The position numbers and the translations under genes were made by a program. Under the pieces are notes generated by a model. The model had not been told where the DNA came from. It did no database searches and saw only the letters and a list, made by a program, of their open reading frames with translations. This document shows, piece after piece, positions 35,531-44,097 of a stretch of 62,771 nt of DNA (its first letter is position 1; every line of letters starts with the position of its first letter). The DNA lies in assembly GCA_028280615.1 (NCBI GenBank), contig JANQLK010000010.1:1-62771 (forward strand), written 5' to 3'. This DNA comes from Woeseiaceae bacterium. GTDB taxonomy: Bacteria > Pseudomonadota > Gammaproteobacteria > Steroidobacterales > Woeseiaceae.

Positions 35531-36478
35531 CTACCTCGCCGCCATGGCTTCGACGGCGTCGATGATGAACATCGCCTCGTCCACCGGGGGCTCGACAGAT
35601 CGGCGACGCAGTTCGAAGGAGTGGCGCATGGCCGCCGCCATGAGCTGCGCCTTGCGCCGACCGCGGACCCAGGCGCGCTGGGTCACGGAGTTATAGTTCC
35701 TGTCCTCGATTTCGCGGCCGATTTCCGCGTAGATCCGGCGCGCCGCGAAGATTCCGGGCCGGACTCTCGGCGGCAGCTGGCAAATACCCCACTCGGATCG
35801 CGCGTAGAGCTCGTCTGCGAACTCGAGTAACTCCCGGACGGTCCCGCGCACGCCCGGACGATCCGACGGCCGGGTGCACCACTCGTCGACGTCGACGCCG
35901 TTCGCGCGCAGCCGGTCGGCCGGAAGATACACGCGGCCGGCCTGCATATCTTCACCAACATCCCGGCAGATGTTGGTCAGCTGCATCGCGATCCCGAGGT
36001 CGCAGGCCCGACTGAGTACATCGCTGTCCCGCACGCCGAGAATCAGTGCCATCATGGCCCCGACGGTTCCGGCAACCCGGGCGGCGTAGGCGTAGGTATC
36101 GGAAAGGGTCTCGTAGCGCCGTCCCTCGACGTCCCATTGAAATCCTTCCAGCAAGCCCGCGGGCAGCGGATGCGGAATGCCGTAGCTCAACACGACATCG
36201 GAAAACATGCGATCGACCGGCGAGTCTTCCGGCGTACCGGCGTAGATGCGATCGAGTCGGCGATGCAGGAGTTCCAGGCCCTGGGCCGGATCGTCCGCGA
36301 GATCGACCGCATCGTCAGCTACGCGGCAGAACGCGTACAGCGCCGTGATCGGCTGGCGGTACACGCCGGGCAACAGCAGCGACGCAGCGTAGAACGAATG
36401 CGACCCCTGACGGAGTATGTCACGGCAGTCGGTCATGTCTGCGTCATGCCGCAGCATGCTTCTCAATGCTTCAGTCAA
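35531..36478 (-). CDS. crtB: Phytoene synthase
   Basis: 315 residues if translation begins at the TTG at 36478, which has GAGAGGAG upstream; ATGs at 36457 and 36436 are alternatives. The squalene/phytoene synthase motifs are both present: DDAVDLADD near residue 54 and DVGEDMQAGRVYLP near 172. It condenses two GGPP into phytoene. It lies at the end of the bchF superoperon, 87 bp after bchO, and precedes a 37-residue membrane protein. Confidence 0.96.
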   Translation of the reverse strand: MTEALRSMLRHDADMTDCRDILRQGSHSFYAASLLLPGVYRQPITALYAFCRVADDAVDLADDPAQGLELLHRRLDRIYAGTPEDSPVDRMFSDVVLSYGIPHPLPAGLLEGFQWDVEGRRYETLSDTYAYAARVAGTVGAMMALILGVRDSDVLSRACDLGIAMQLTNICRDVGEDMQAGRVYLPADRLRANGVDVDEWCTRPSDRPGVRGTVRELLEFADELYARSEWGICQLPPRVRPGIFAARRIYAEIGREIEDRNYNSVTQRAWVRGRRKAQLMAAAMRHSFELRRRSVEPPVDEAMFIIDAVEAMAAR

Positions 36479-36565
36479 TGTCCGCTCCTCTCGTCAACGA
36501 TTTCCGGGTTCCGATGGTGCCACATCGCAGGTCGGCCCGCGCATGGCGAACTGGCAACGTGGCGT

Positions 36566-37510
36566 TTATACACGCGGCACCTCCCGGTCGGTATCTCGCC
36601 TGACCGTGTCGATCCATTCCACGACCCGCCGTGGCGATTCCTCGTGGGCGAGATGCCCGCAGTCGTCGAATCGGGTGACCGACGTGCCCGGTAGCTGGCG
36701 CGCGATTGCATCGGCCTCCGCGGGACTCACGGCGCGGTCACGGCCGCCGGCGAGCAGGTGCAGACGGACGCGAAGCCTCGCCATATCTGCAATCAACGGC
36801 TCGAGATTCCAGCTGGCCATCATCTTGAGCACGGCCGCAACGTGGCTTTCCCTCTTAAGCAGGCGTTGGTACAACTCGACGCCCCGCTCGTCGATCGGCG
36901 ATCCGGTCCCGGCCAGAACGCGCCGCACGGCATGGGTATCACGAGCCCGCCGCGACACGATGCGCGGCATCAACGACGTCGTGGCACACAGCTGCGCCAG
37001 CGGTGCGAATACCCTGTTGAGCCTGCCGCCAAACGGCAGCAAAGCCGCATTGAGGCCGACGACGGCACGCGGCAGTACGGCCTCATCCACCGTCATCCTG
37101 AGGCCAATGGCGGCACCGGCCGAATGACCCACGACATAATCCGGTCTGAATTCGATATCGGCCAGGAGCTCGGCCACCGACGACGACAACGCGTCGAGCG
37201 TCATCTGGCCGTCCTCGCGAAGCGACGAGTAGGCATGACCGGGCAGATCCAGGGCAACGACGTCGAAGCGTTTCGCGAGTCCCGGCAACAGGTCGCGCCA
37301 CGTGTGCGTGGACGCGCCCGTACCATGCAGCAGTAGCAGCCCGGGCCCGCGGCCGGCACGCTGCAGGTGCCAGCGAACGCCGCCGGAATCCAGGCAGCTA
37401 CTCGCATCGCGATTCGGCCAGTCATAGGGCAGGCCATCCGGAGCCCGCCCGTCCTCGATCCGCAGCAACGAATCGGGGCACGCCGCCAATTGCTCGATTG
37501 CCGACGTCAT
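36566..37510 (-). CDS. bchO: Mg-chelatase-associated alpha/beta hydrolase
   Basis: 314 residues. GHSAG in 'VVGHSAGAAIGLRM' carries the nucleophile, 'LLLHGTGASTHTW' the oxyanion loop and 'DCGHLAHEE' the catalytic His. It begins in an ATGA overlap with the end of bchD and follows bchI-bchD, the normal place of bchO. Its exact reaction is not settled; it is thought to support Mg-protoporphyrin synthesis. Confidence 0.93.
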   Translation of the reverse strand: MTSAIEQLAACPDSLLRIEDGRAPDGLPYDWPNRDASSCLDSGGVRWHLQRAGRGPGLLLLHGTGASTHTWRDLLPGLAKRFDVVALDLPGHAYSSLREDGQMTLDALSSSVAELLADIEFRPDYVVGHSAGAAIGLRMTVDEAVLPRAVVGLNAALLPFGGRLNRVFAPLAQLCATTSLMPRIVSRRARDTHAVRRVLAGTGSPIDERGVELYQRLLKRESHVAAVLKMMASWNLEPLIADMARLRVRLHLLAGGRDRAVSPAEADAIARQLPGTSVTRFDDCGHLAHEESPRRVVEWIDTVRRDTDREVPRV

Positions 37511-39270
37511 GCGGCGAGCTCGCGTTGTACCGTCGCGGACAGCGACTGCGCATCGGCGCGCGGCAGCGGAATGTAGCGCGCCCGCATCGCGTCGGCCAGC
37601 TTGCTCGCTCGGGGTCTCGGTCTGCGCGACGTATCGACGAGCATCGAATCGATACCCGAAGTCGCGAGCAGGCGGCCGGCGGCCAGCGCTTCTTCCTCGG
37701 CCTGTTCCGTGCCGGGCTGCTTTTCTCGGGTAATGTTGGCGCGCCCGTCCGTCAACAGCACGATCGCCGGAATCTTGCCCTGACGGACGATGCTGTCGGC
37801 AAGCTCGCGAGCAGCGTCGATGCCGGCGGCGAGCGGCGTGCCGCCCCCACCCGGCAACGCCGCGAGCAGCCGGCGGGCACGCGCCAGTGATCGGGTCGGC
37901 GGCAAAACGACCTCCGCGTCCGACCCCCTGAAGGCGACCAGGGCGACCTGGTCCCGCCGCACGTAGCAGTCGTTCAGCAGTATTTCGATCGCCCCCTTGA
38001 CCTCGGCCAGTCGCTGCGCGGCCTGTGAGCCCGAGGCATCGACTGCGAAGATTATCGTCGTCTCGATCCGCTCCTTGAATCGGGCAACGTGCAGGTCGTC
38101 CTTGCGGATATGAAGTTGTCGTGCGCCCGACGCCGAGCGGCCGCGCAGTTTCTGCCACGGCGCCGCCGCCTTGAGCGTGGCGAGAACGCTGAGTCGCTGT
38201 CCGCTCAACGTGTCCGTAGGCCGGACGCCGATCGGGCGACCGCGGCGCTTGCTGCGGGACTTCGACTCGCCGCGACCGCCCGCCGAGCGCCGGCGGCGCG
38301 GACCGGCCTGCCGGTTCAGCATGGCAAGCAGGTCGGCCGGCAATGCGGCCGCAACGGCCTCGACGAGTACTTCATCCGGAATGTCCGATTGCGACTCGCG
38401 CGACGAATCGTCGGGCCGGTCGTCGCCTTCCGTCTCGCTGGTCGGTTGTTCGGGCTCGGTCTCGGGCGGCGACTCCGGCGGCGCCGGCATGCAGTTGGCG
38501 CGCTGCGGCAGCGTGAGCCGCGCCGCGGTCGCTGTATCGGCCTCGGCGACCTCCGCCGCGCCCCTTAAGGCCGCGATTCCGCGCGCCGCCCGGAGCGCGA
38601 GCAGTTCTGCACGCAGCGAAGGAATACCGAACGCGACCGACGCGCGGCTCAACGCCTCGATGTGCTCGGGCGCGACGGCCACACGGGCGAGACGCTCTCT
38701 TGCCTTTGCAAGTATCGATCGGGTCCAGCCCTCGAATCGCAGCTCATCGAGTTCCACGCCGGCGAGCGCGACGCTGAAAGCAAGCCGGTCACGAAGCCCC
38801 TCCTGGACCTGCTCGTCCTCCTCGATACCCTCATCGAGCGCGACGATGCCGAAACTCGCCGGCCGGGTTGCGGTGAGTCCGTCGCGCTCGACGCGGACTT
38901 CGCCGCTGTCCAGCGCGACGCCTATGAGCGCGGCCACCGATTCATCGACACGCTCCGCCATGGCGAGCACCAGCACGCCCCCATCGGCGGCCTCGAGCAG
39001 ACCGGTGGCGAATACCGGTTCGCCACTGCCGATTGTCGCCGCGAAGTCGAGGCCACCGAGCAGGCGCTCTTCGCTGACGTTGACCGGAACCTTGAGCCAC
39101 GGGGTAGCATCGGGCCGAAGTGCGGCAACGCGTTTGAGCCATCGGCTCCGCGCGGGCCCGTGCGTACCGCGCAGGACGACGCCGCCGAAACCGCGGGGGT
39201 CCAGGGCGAACAGGAGTCCGGCGAGTACGGCATCCGACTCCGGCAGCGAAATCTCCTTGCTACGGTTCAT
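37507..39270 (-). CDS. bchD: Magnesium chelatase subunit D
   Basis: 587 residues. The N-terminal AAA+-like domain (about 1-250) is degenerate and lacks a proper Walker A. A Pro/Glu-rich acidic linker (about 260-300) and a basic Arg/Gly segment follow. The C-terminal third is a von Willebrand A domain with the MIDAS sequence DASGS in 'IIFAVDASGSQ' near residue 413. With BchI and BchH it inserts Mg into protoporphyrin IX. Its start overlaps the bchI stop by an ATGA and its stop overlaps bchO. Confidence 0.96.
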   Translation of the reverse strand: MNRSKEISLPESDAVLAGLLFALDPRGFGGVVLRGTHGPARSRWLKRVAALRPDATPWLKVPVNVSEERLLGGLDFAATIGSGEPVFATGLLEAADGGVLVLAMAERVDESVAALIGVALDSGEVRVERDGLTATRPASFGIVALDEGIEEDEQVQEGLRDRLAFSVALAGVELDELRFEGWTRSILAKARERLARVAVAPEHIEALSRASVAFGIPSLRAELLALRAARGIAALRGAAEVAEADTATAARLTLPQRANCMPAPPESPPETEPEQPTSETEGDDRPDDSSRESQSDIPDEVLVEAVAAALPADLLAMLNRQAGPRRRRSAGGRGESKSRSKRRGRPIGVRPTDTLSGQRLSVLATLKAAAPWQKLRGRSASGARQLHIRKDDLHVARFKERIETTIIFAVDASGSQAAQRLAEVKGAIEILLNDCYVRRDQVALVAFRGSDAEVVLPPTRSLARARRLLAALPGGGGTPLAAGIDAARELADSIVRQGKIPAIVLLTDGRANITREKQPGTEQAEEEALAAGRLLATSGIDSMLVDTSRRPRPRASKLADAMRARYIPLPRADAQSLSATVQRELAA

Positions 39271-40283
39271 TCGCCCAGCACCTCGGCAGCGACGCGCTCG
39301 ACGCGCACGCCGGCGCTCGATTCATCGAGCGGATTTCGCCGCAGGCGATGACCGAGCGCCATCTGCGCGACACGCGCGAGGTGCGTCTCGTCGACGGCCT
39401 CGTCGCCGCACAGTGCCGCCAGGGCCCGCGCGGTACGGATCAGCGTCAGTTCGCCGCGCGAGCCGTCCGTCTCGAGAGCGATGCAGATCTCCGCGGCCTT
39501 GCCCAGCACCGCGTCGTCCACGCGGGTGGACTCGAGCGCCTCGCGCGCGTTGACGATACGGCGTCTGAGCGTGCCATTCTTCCGCTGCCACTTCTTGACG
39601 AAACCCGCCCTGTCCGTTTCGTACGCGTCACGGCGCTTGATGACCTCGATTCGTTCGGCGACGACGGTTGGTGTCTTCACGTCGACGGCGAGACCGAAGC
39701 GGTCGAGCAGCTGCGGACGAAGTTCGCCTTCCTCGGGATTGCCGCTGCCAACGAGCACGAATCGCGCCGGGTGACGAACGCTCAGTCCTTCCCGCTCCAC
39801 GAGGTTTTCCCCGGACGCCGCTGCGTCGAGCAGGAGATCGACGATGTGGTCTTCGAGGAGGTTGACCTCATCGATATACAGGAAGCCGCGATTGGCGCGT
39901 GCCAGCAAACCGGGTTCGAACGATTTCTCGCCGTGAACCAGCGCCTTCTCGATATCGAGCGCGCCCACGACCCGGTCTTCGGTCACGCCCAGCGGCAGGT
40001 CGACGACCGGCACCGGCATCAGCCGGTCCTTGCGGGTCCCCTGGCCGCGATCGACCCCGCAGTGCGCTGCCTTGCAATAATCGCTGTCGAACTGGCACGC
40101 GTAGGGACAGCCGACGACGCCGCGCATTTTCGGCAACAGGCTCGCGAGCGCCCGGACCGCGGTCGACTTACCGGTTCCGCGGTCGCCAAACAACAACACG
40201 CCGCCGATCGCACGATCGACGGCGGCAATCATCAGTGCCTGCTTCATATCGTCCTGACCGACGATCGCGGAAAACGGGAACAT
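39267..40283 (-). CDS. bchI: Magnesium chelatase ATPase subunit I
   Basis: 338-residue AAA+ ATPase. Walker A is GDRGTGKST (33-41) and Walker B is in 'GFLYIDEVNLL'. An insertion after Walker A carries four Cys (59, 63, 70, 75), a common BchI feature. It forms rings with BchD and drives Mg insertion by BchH. The gene starts 2 bp after the puhE stop. Confidence 0.97.
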   Translation of the reverse strand: MFPFSAIVGQDDMKQALMIAAVDRAIGGVLLFGDRGTGKSTAVRALASLLPKMRGVVGCPYACQFDSDYCKAAHCGVDRGQGTRKDRLMPVPVVDLPLGVTEDRVVGALDIEKALVHGEKSFEPGLLARANRGFLYIDEVNLLEDHIVDLLLDAAASGENLVEREGLSVRHPARFVLVGSGNPEEGELRPQLLDRFGLAVDVKTPTVVAERIEVIKRRDAYETDRAGFVKKWQRKNGTLRRRIVNAREALESTRVDDAVLGKAAEICIALETDGSRGELTLIRTARALAALCGDEAVDETHLARVAQMALGHRLRRNPLDESSAGVRVERVAAEVLGE

Positions 40284-40285
40284 CG

Positions 40286-41068
40286 TCAGCCGGCCGCGGC
40301 CTCGTTGTTACGGCGCGAACGCAGGCCGGGTCGCCATAGAATCTCGTCCCGGACGTTCAGCATTAGCAGGCAATGCTCGAGCGTGGCCAAGGCGAGCAGC
40401 GTCAGCAACAGCATGGCACCCGTCCTCTGCATCGAATCATCCCCGGCGGTCGCGGCCGCGAATCCGAGCCACGCGAGCGTCATGAGCGCCGCGGCGATGG
40501 ACCAAGGGAACAACTCGTTCATCGGACGTGTGCGGGTGAAGCTTCTGAGATATCTCAGCCGCTTCGGCCAGAACTCCGCGTGCAGGTTGCGGACGCCCAG
40601 GAAGATATTGAGTTTCGCACTCCATCGCATGATCCAGAGCACGATGAAAGTCCAAAGCCCAACGCGATTGCTCGCATTTATCGTCAGCACGGCCAGTCCC
40701 GCGCCGGTCGCGATGATCGCAAGCTCATGATAGGCGGATGCCTTGATCCCCAGCACGAAGCGCTGCCAGCCGCTGACGTCCGGCGGACAGGCCCGGGGCC
40801 GCGGACCGCTGATGAAACCGAACAGGTACGAGACCTCGTGCCAGCCCCACAGCGACAGCGCCCCGAGGAAAGCTATATAGGGAGCGGCCGCAGACGTGTC
40901 GTTGCGGCTTGCGAAAAGCGCGTAGCTTCCCACCAGCGCAACCACCGTCATCCCGATCAGCGTCGCCGGGAAGGTTTTTCCCGAAAGGCCGGCACGGTAG
41001 ATCAGCACGACCGTGCTGGTCCACCAGGCGAGGATGGCGAAGAAGACGGGCAGCGCGTAGTCCACCAA
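40286..41068 (-). CDS. puhE: PuhE photosynthetic complex assembly protein
   Basis: 260-residue membrane protein of the DUF3623 / putative photosynthetic complex assembly protein 2 family, with seven or so hydrophobic segments. Signatures include 'FLGALSLWGWHEVSYLFGF', 'ASAYHELAI' and 'NIFLGVRNLHAEF'. PuhE affects reaction-centre and bacteriochlorophyll levels in Rhodobacter. The start is a TTG at 41068 or the adjacent GTG at 41065; neither has a strong ribosome site. It sits between acsF and bchI. Confidence 0.92.
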   Translation of the reverse strand: MVDYALPVFFAILAWWTSTVVLIYRAGLSGKTFPATLIGMTVVALVGSYALFASRNDTSAAAPYIAFLGALSLWGWHEVSYLFGFISGPRPRACPPDVSGWQRFVLGIKASAYHELAIIATGAGLAVLTINASNRVGLWTFIVLWIMRWSAKLNIFLGVRNLHAEFWPKRLRYLRSFTRTRPMNELFPWSIAAALMTLAWLGFAAATAGDDSMQRTGAMLLLTLLALATLEHCLLMLNVRDEILWRPGLRSRRNNEAAAG

Positions 41069-41073
41069 TGTAT

Positions 41074-42132
41074 CTACCAGGTGGGTGCCAGACGGACGTT
41101 CTCGGGCGTCTTGTGATGCTCCACGGGCAGCGCGTACAGGCGCGTGAACACGGCGACCGCGGCGATACCGAGGCCGGCGCGCTTGACGAGCCCGACCAGG
41201 CCGCCACGGCGCTTGGCTTCGACCGTCGCGATATTGATCCTGGCCAGCCGGTCGAGGTTGGCCTTGAACTTCGGATTGTCGAGGTCGAGCGTAATCGGGA
41301 ATATCTGCTTGGAGATCTCCGACGTCAGCTTGAGCACCTTCATATCGTATTCGGTCGGGTCGAAGCCCAGTGCCTGGTGCAGTTCCGGCCGTGTGTGATC
41401 GCGGACGTACATCGTCGCGTACACGGCCAGCAGGAAGAACCGGATCCAGTAGACGTTGAGGCCTCGCAACAAATGCGGATTGGCCTTCATCATCAGCGCG
41501 AACACCTCACCGTGCCGGAACTCGTCGTTGCACCACTGTTCGAACCAGCGAAACATCGGATGGAAGCGGAACTCCGGGTTTCGTTCGAGGTGGCGATAGA
41601 TCGTGATGTAGCGCGCATAGCCGATCTTCTCCGACAGGTACACCGAGTACATGATGTACTTGGGCTTGAAGTACTTGTATTTCTTCGCCTTGCGGAGGAA
41701 TCCGAGGTTTACGGGCACACCGAAGTCGTTCAGCGTCTGGTTGATGAACCCGGCATGACGCGACTCGTCGCGCGCCATGTAACCCATCACTTCGCGCACA
41801 TCCTCGTTTTTTACAGCCTTCTTTATGTCGGCATACAGCACGTGGCCGGAGTATTCCGACGTCGCGGACGACACGAGAAAGTCGAGGAACTCCTGCTCGA
41901 GCTCGGGCGAGAGCTTCTTCACTTCCTTGTCGAAGTCCTCGTCCCGTTTGAAATGATTCTGATTGCTGTCGTCCCGGAACTCGTTCATCAGGGCTTCCCA
42001 CTCGCCGCGGATCGGGTCCATGTCGAGCCGGTCCATCGCCTCCATGTCCGTCGTGTAGAAACGCGGTGTCAGCAGGGATTCGGTGCGTGCCTTGGTAGTC
42101 GAATCGTTGTGCCTGGTATCGGTCGTGGTCAC
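41074..42132 (-). CDS. acsF: Aerobic Mg-protoporphyrin IX monomethyl ester cyclase
   Basis: 352-residue di-iron oxidative cyclase that closes ring E using O2. Carboxylate-bridged iron motifs are seen as 'SEYSGH', DESRH in 'ARDESRHAGF' and EFRH in 'CNDEFRHGEVF'. The start is a GTG at 42132 with AGGAGGAAAA just upstream; its first bases overlap the stop of puhBC. No radical-SAM cyclase bchE occurs in the window, so ring closure encoded here needs oxygen. Confidence 0.97.
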   Translation of the reverse strand: MTTTDTRHNDSTTKARTESLLTPRFYTTDMEAMDRLDMDPIRGEWEALMNEFRDDSNQNHFKRDEDFDKEVKKLSPELEQEFLDFLVSSATSEYSGHVLYADIKKAVKNEDVREVMGYMARDESRHAGFINQTLNDFGVPVNLGFLRKAKKYKYFKPKYIMYSVYLSEKIGYARYITIYRHLERNPEFRFHPMFRWFEQWCNDEFRHGEVFALMMKANPHLLRGLNVYWIRFFLLAVYATMYVRDHTRPELHQALGFDPTEYDMKVLKLTSEISKQIFPITLDLDNPKFKANLDRLARINIATVEAKRRGGLVGLVKRAGLGIAAVAVFTRLYALPVEHHKTPENVRLAPTW

Positions 42133-43304
42133 GGGTTTTCCTCCTGGTTGCTCAGCGCAACAGTCGTTAGCTGAACGTCATTTGATACGGTTTGGTTTGT
42201 CCGGACCGCCGGCCCGGCCTGGGCCAGGTGCAGCAGCCGGCCGAAGGCGTCGGCGTTGGTCGATCCGAAGGCCCGAAGATCGACCTGCCGGTCAGTTGCA
42301 GGATCCGTCAGCAACAGCTGGCCGTTGGGCATCTGCGCAAGGACGAACGGCTCGTCCCGCCCGGCATCGACGGTTCGCCGCGCGGTGACGAAGGTTCGCA
42401 TCGTGCTGCGCAGGAAGCCGTTGGTCGTCGGCTCCAGCGTGTCGAGGGTCCTGCCGCTGTCGGCATCGATCACGATGACGGAACCGTCGTCCCCATCTTC
42501 GAAATAGAGATTGACGGATGCGAGCGCCGAATCGGTCTGGATCGGCGCATCGGCTTCGGTATCGGTCAGTTGTCCCCAGGTCACCGCGACCAGCGAGAAA
42601 ACGACCAGGGCGGCCGCCGCTGTCAGCGGCGCGGTCGGGTAGGCGAACAGGTTCCGCTTTGCGGGCTCGGGTGCGGGCTCGATCGGCGCATGCTCCACGT
42701 TTCCGGCCGGCTGCCTGGCCTCGTCGGCAACCGCCTGCTCGAGCTGTGCCGCGAGCAACTCCGCGACCGCCTGGGCGTCGTCGATCCCGCGCAGCACGGG
42801 CTGTACGCGGATGAAACGAAACGGCTTGACCATCGGCCACAGAAGGACGAACGACGCCCGGCTCGATCGTTCGGTCGTGATCGCGATTTCACCCGTCCCA
42901 TCGGCATGGATTCTGAGCGCGGCGCCATCGATCCTGGAAAACGGCAGATTGACGGTCACGGGGACTGCGATGCCGGCACGAATCACGAGACGCTTGTTGG
43001 TCAGCGTGTACAGTGTCGTGCGCGCGATCAAGGACGCATACAGCGTCAACAGCGCGAGCGCGACGGCGGCGAGCAGCGTGAACGTTGCCGCGCTCGCGAG
43101 CGTCGCCGTGACGGTCGCCCCTCCGGTCAGGTCCAGAATCATGTTCAGAGCGACAAGGATCGCGAAATAGACGCCCAGCTCGCGCACATGGAACGTCGAG
43201 TACAGCAGGCTCTTGAAGTCTGCCGGCCCCTGCCACAGCATCCGTTCGCCGTCGGGGATTTCCTCCGGTACGCCCGGGCTCGGTTCGTAGTCGTGTTCCA
43301 GCAT
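42129..43304 (-). CDS. puhBC: Fused PuhB-PuhC reaction-centre assembly protein
   Basis: 391 residues from the ATG at 43304. Residues 1-195 match PuhB: 'PDGERMLWQGPADFKSL', three hydrophobic segments (about 44-60, 70-95) and a PH-like part with 'TTLYTLTNKRLVIRAGIAVP' (quoted in part of the family pattern). A Pro/Ala/Glu-rich linker (about 196-217) leads into a PuhC-like part: one helix (about 224-243), then 'LYFEDGDDGSVIVIDADSG', 'LEPTTNGFLRSTMRTF' and 'DLRAFGSTNADAFGRLL'. In most phototrophs these are two adjacent genes; here there is a single frame with no stop. Both act in reaction-centre and LH1 assembly. It follows puhA by 5 bp and overlaps acsF. Confidence 0.88.
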   Translation of the reverse strand: MLEHDYEPSPGVPEEIPDGERMLWQGPADFKSLLYSTFHVRELGVYFAILVALNMILDLTGGATVTATLASAATFTLLAAVALALLTLYASLIARTTLYTLTNKRLVIRAGIAVPVTVNLPFSRIDGAALRIHADGTGEIAITTERSSRASFVLLWPMVKPFRFIRVQPVLRGIDDAQAVAELLAAQLEQAVADEARQPAGNVEHAPIEPAPEPAKRNLFAYPTAPLTAAAALVVFSLVAVTWGQLTDTEADAPIQTDSALASVNLYFEDGDDGSVIVIDADSGRTLDTLEPTTNGFLRSTMRTFVTARRTVDAGRDEPFVLAQMPNGQLLLTDPATDRQVDLRAFGSTNADAFGRLLHLAQAGPAVRTNQTVSNDVQLTTVALSNQEENP

Positions 43305-43309
43305 GGCGA

Positions 43310-44077
43310 TCAGATGAACGGCTCGGCGCGTTCTTCGTCGGCGAACATCAGTCCGCCGCCGAAATACGCGGTGATCTTGTCTTCCTCGAGCGGCGTGATC
43401 TGGTCCGCCGAGGCGATTTTCGGCACGTCGGCCCAATGCTTCGAATAGATCGCGTTGACCCGTATGACGTTGTTGCGCTTGTCGATCTCGGCGAAGCCGA
43501 ACGGGATCAGCGTGCTCTGGCCATACTCACCGGACTGCGATTCGAGGAAGTATATCTGCGGTTCCGCGAGATCGATCCAGACGTCGGTGACCGTGCCCAC
43601 GTTCTCGCCGTCGGCCGCGACGACCGCCATTCCGCGCGGATCGGTATCGCGCGGGTCGACGTAGGAGGTCGGGCTCGCGCGCAGCGGCACGATCCTCGGC
43701 GTGCCTTCGAGCGTCTTCTCGACGACCGACGATCGATTGGGCGCGTAGGCACCGGGGCCGACGCCCGCCAGCATTGGATTGCCAACCGGATTGATCGGCG
43801 CCCCGGGATAGGAAGCCGCGGGCTCGGCGGAGAAGTGCTTTTCCTCCGGCTCGTCTGCCGGGGCGGACACTGTTCGACCGCCCTCGAGGTAGTAGGTCTT
43901 TGCCGTCGGTACCGCCGGAAAGCCCTGCACCTTGATGCGGCCCGAACGGTCCGATACGAGCGGGTAGCCCTCGCGCTTGGACTCGCGATGCAGATACAGC
44001 GCTAGCGAAATGAAGAAGATCCAGAACAGCGTGAACAGGATTTCGACGAGATCGATACTCAATAATCCGCTTGACAT
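43310..44077 (-). CDS. puhA: Photosynthetic reaction centre H subunit
   Basis: 255 residues: one N-terminal membrane helix (about 10-28), the conserved 'LHRESKREGYPL' after it, and a cytoplasmic beta-rich PRC-barrel domain with 'YVDPRDTDPRGMAVV' and 'VWIDLAEPQIYFLE'. It caps the L/M core and shapes proton delivery to QB. GGAGG precedes the ATG, 20 bp after the lhaA stop, and puhBC follows. Confidence 0.97.
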   Translation of the reverse strand: MSSGLLSIDLVEILFTLFWIFFISLALYLHRESKREGYPLVSDRSGRIKVQGFPAVPTAKTYYLEGGRTVSAPADEPEEKHFSAEPAASYPGAPINPVGNPMLAGVGPGAYAPNRSSVVEKTLEGTPRIVPLRASPTSYVDPRDTDPRGMAVVAADGENVGTVTDVWIDLAEPQIYFLESQSGEYGQSTLIPFGFAEIDKRNNVIRVNAIYSKHWADVPKIASADQITPLEEDKITAYFGGGLMFADEERAEPFI

Positions 44078-44097
44078 GGCGGACCTCCAATAATTGA

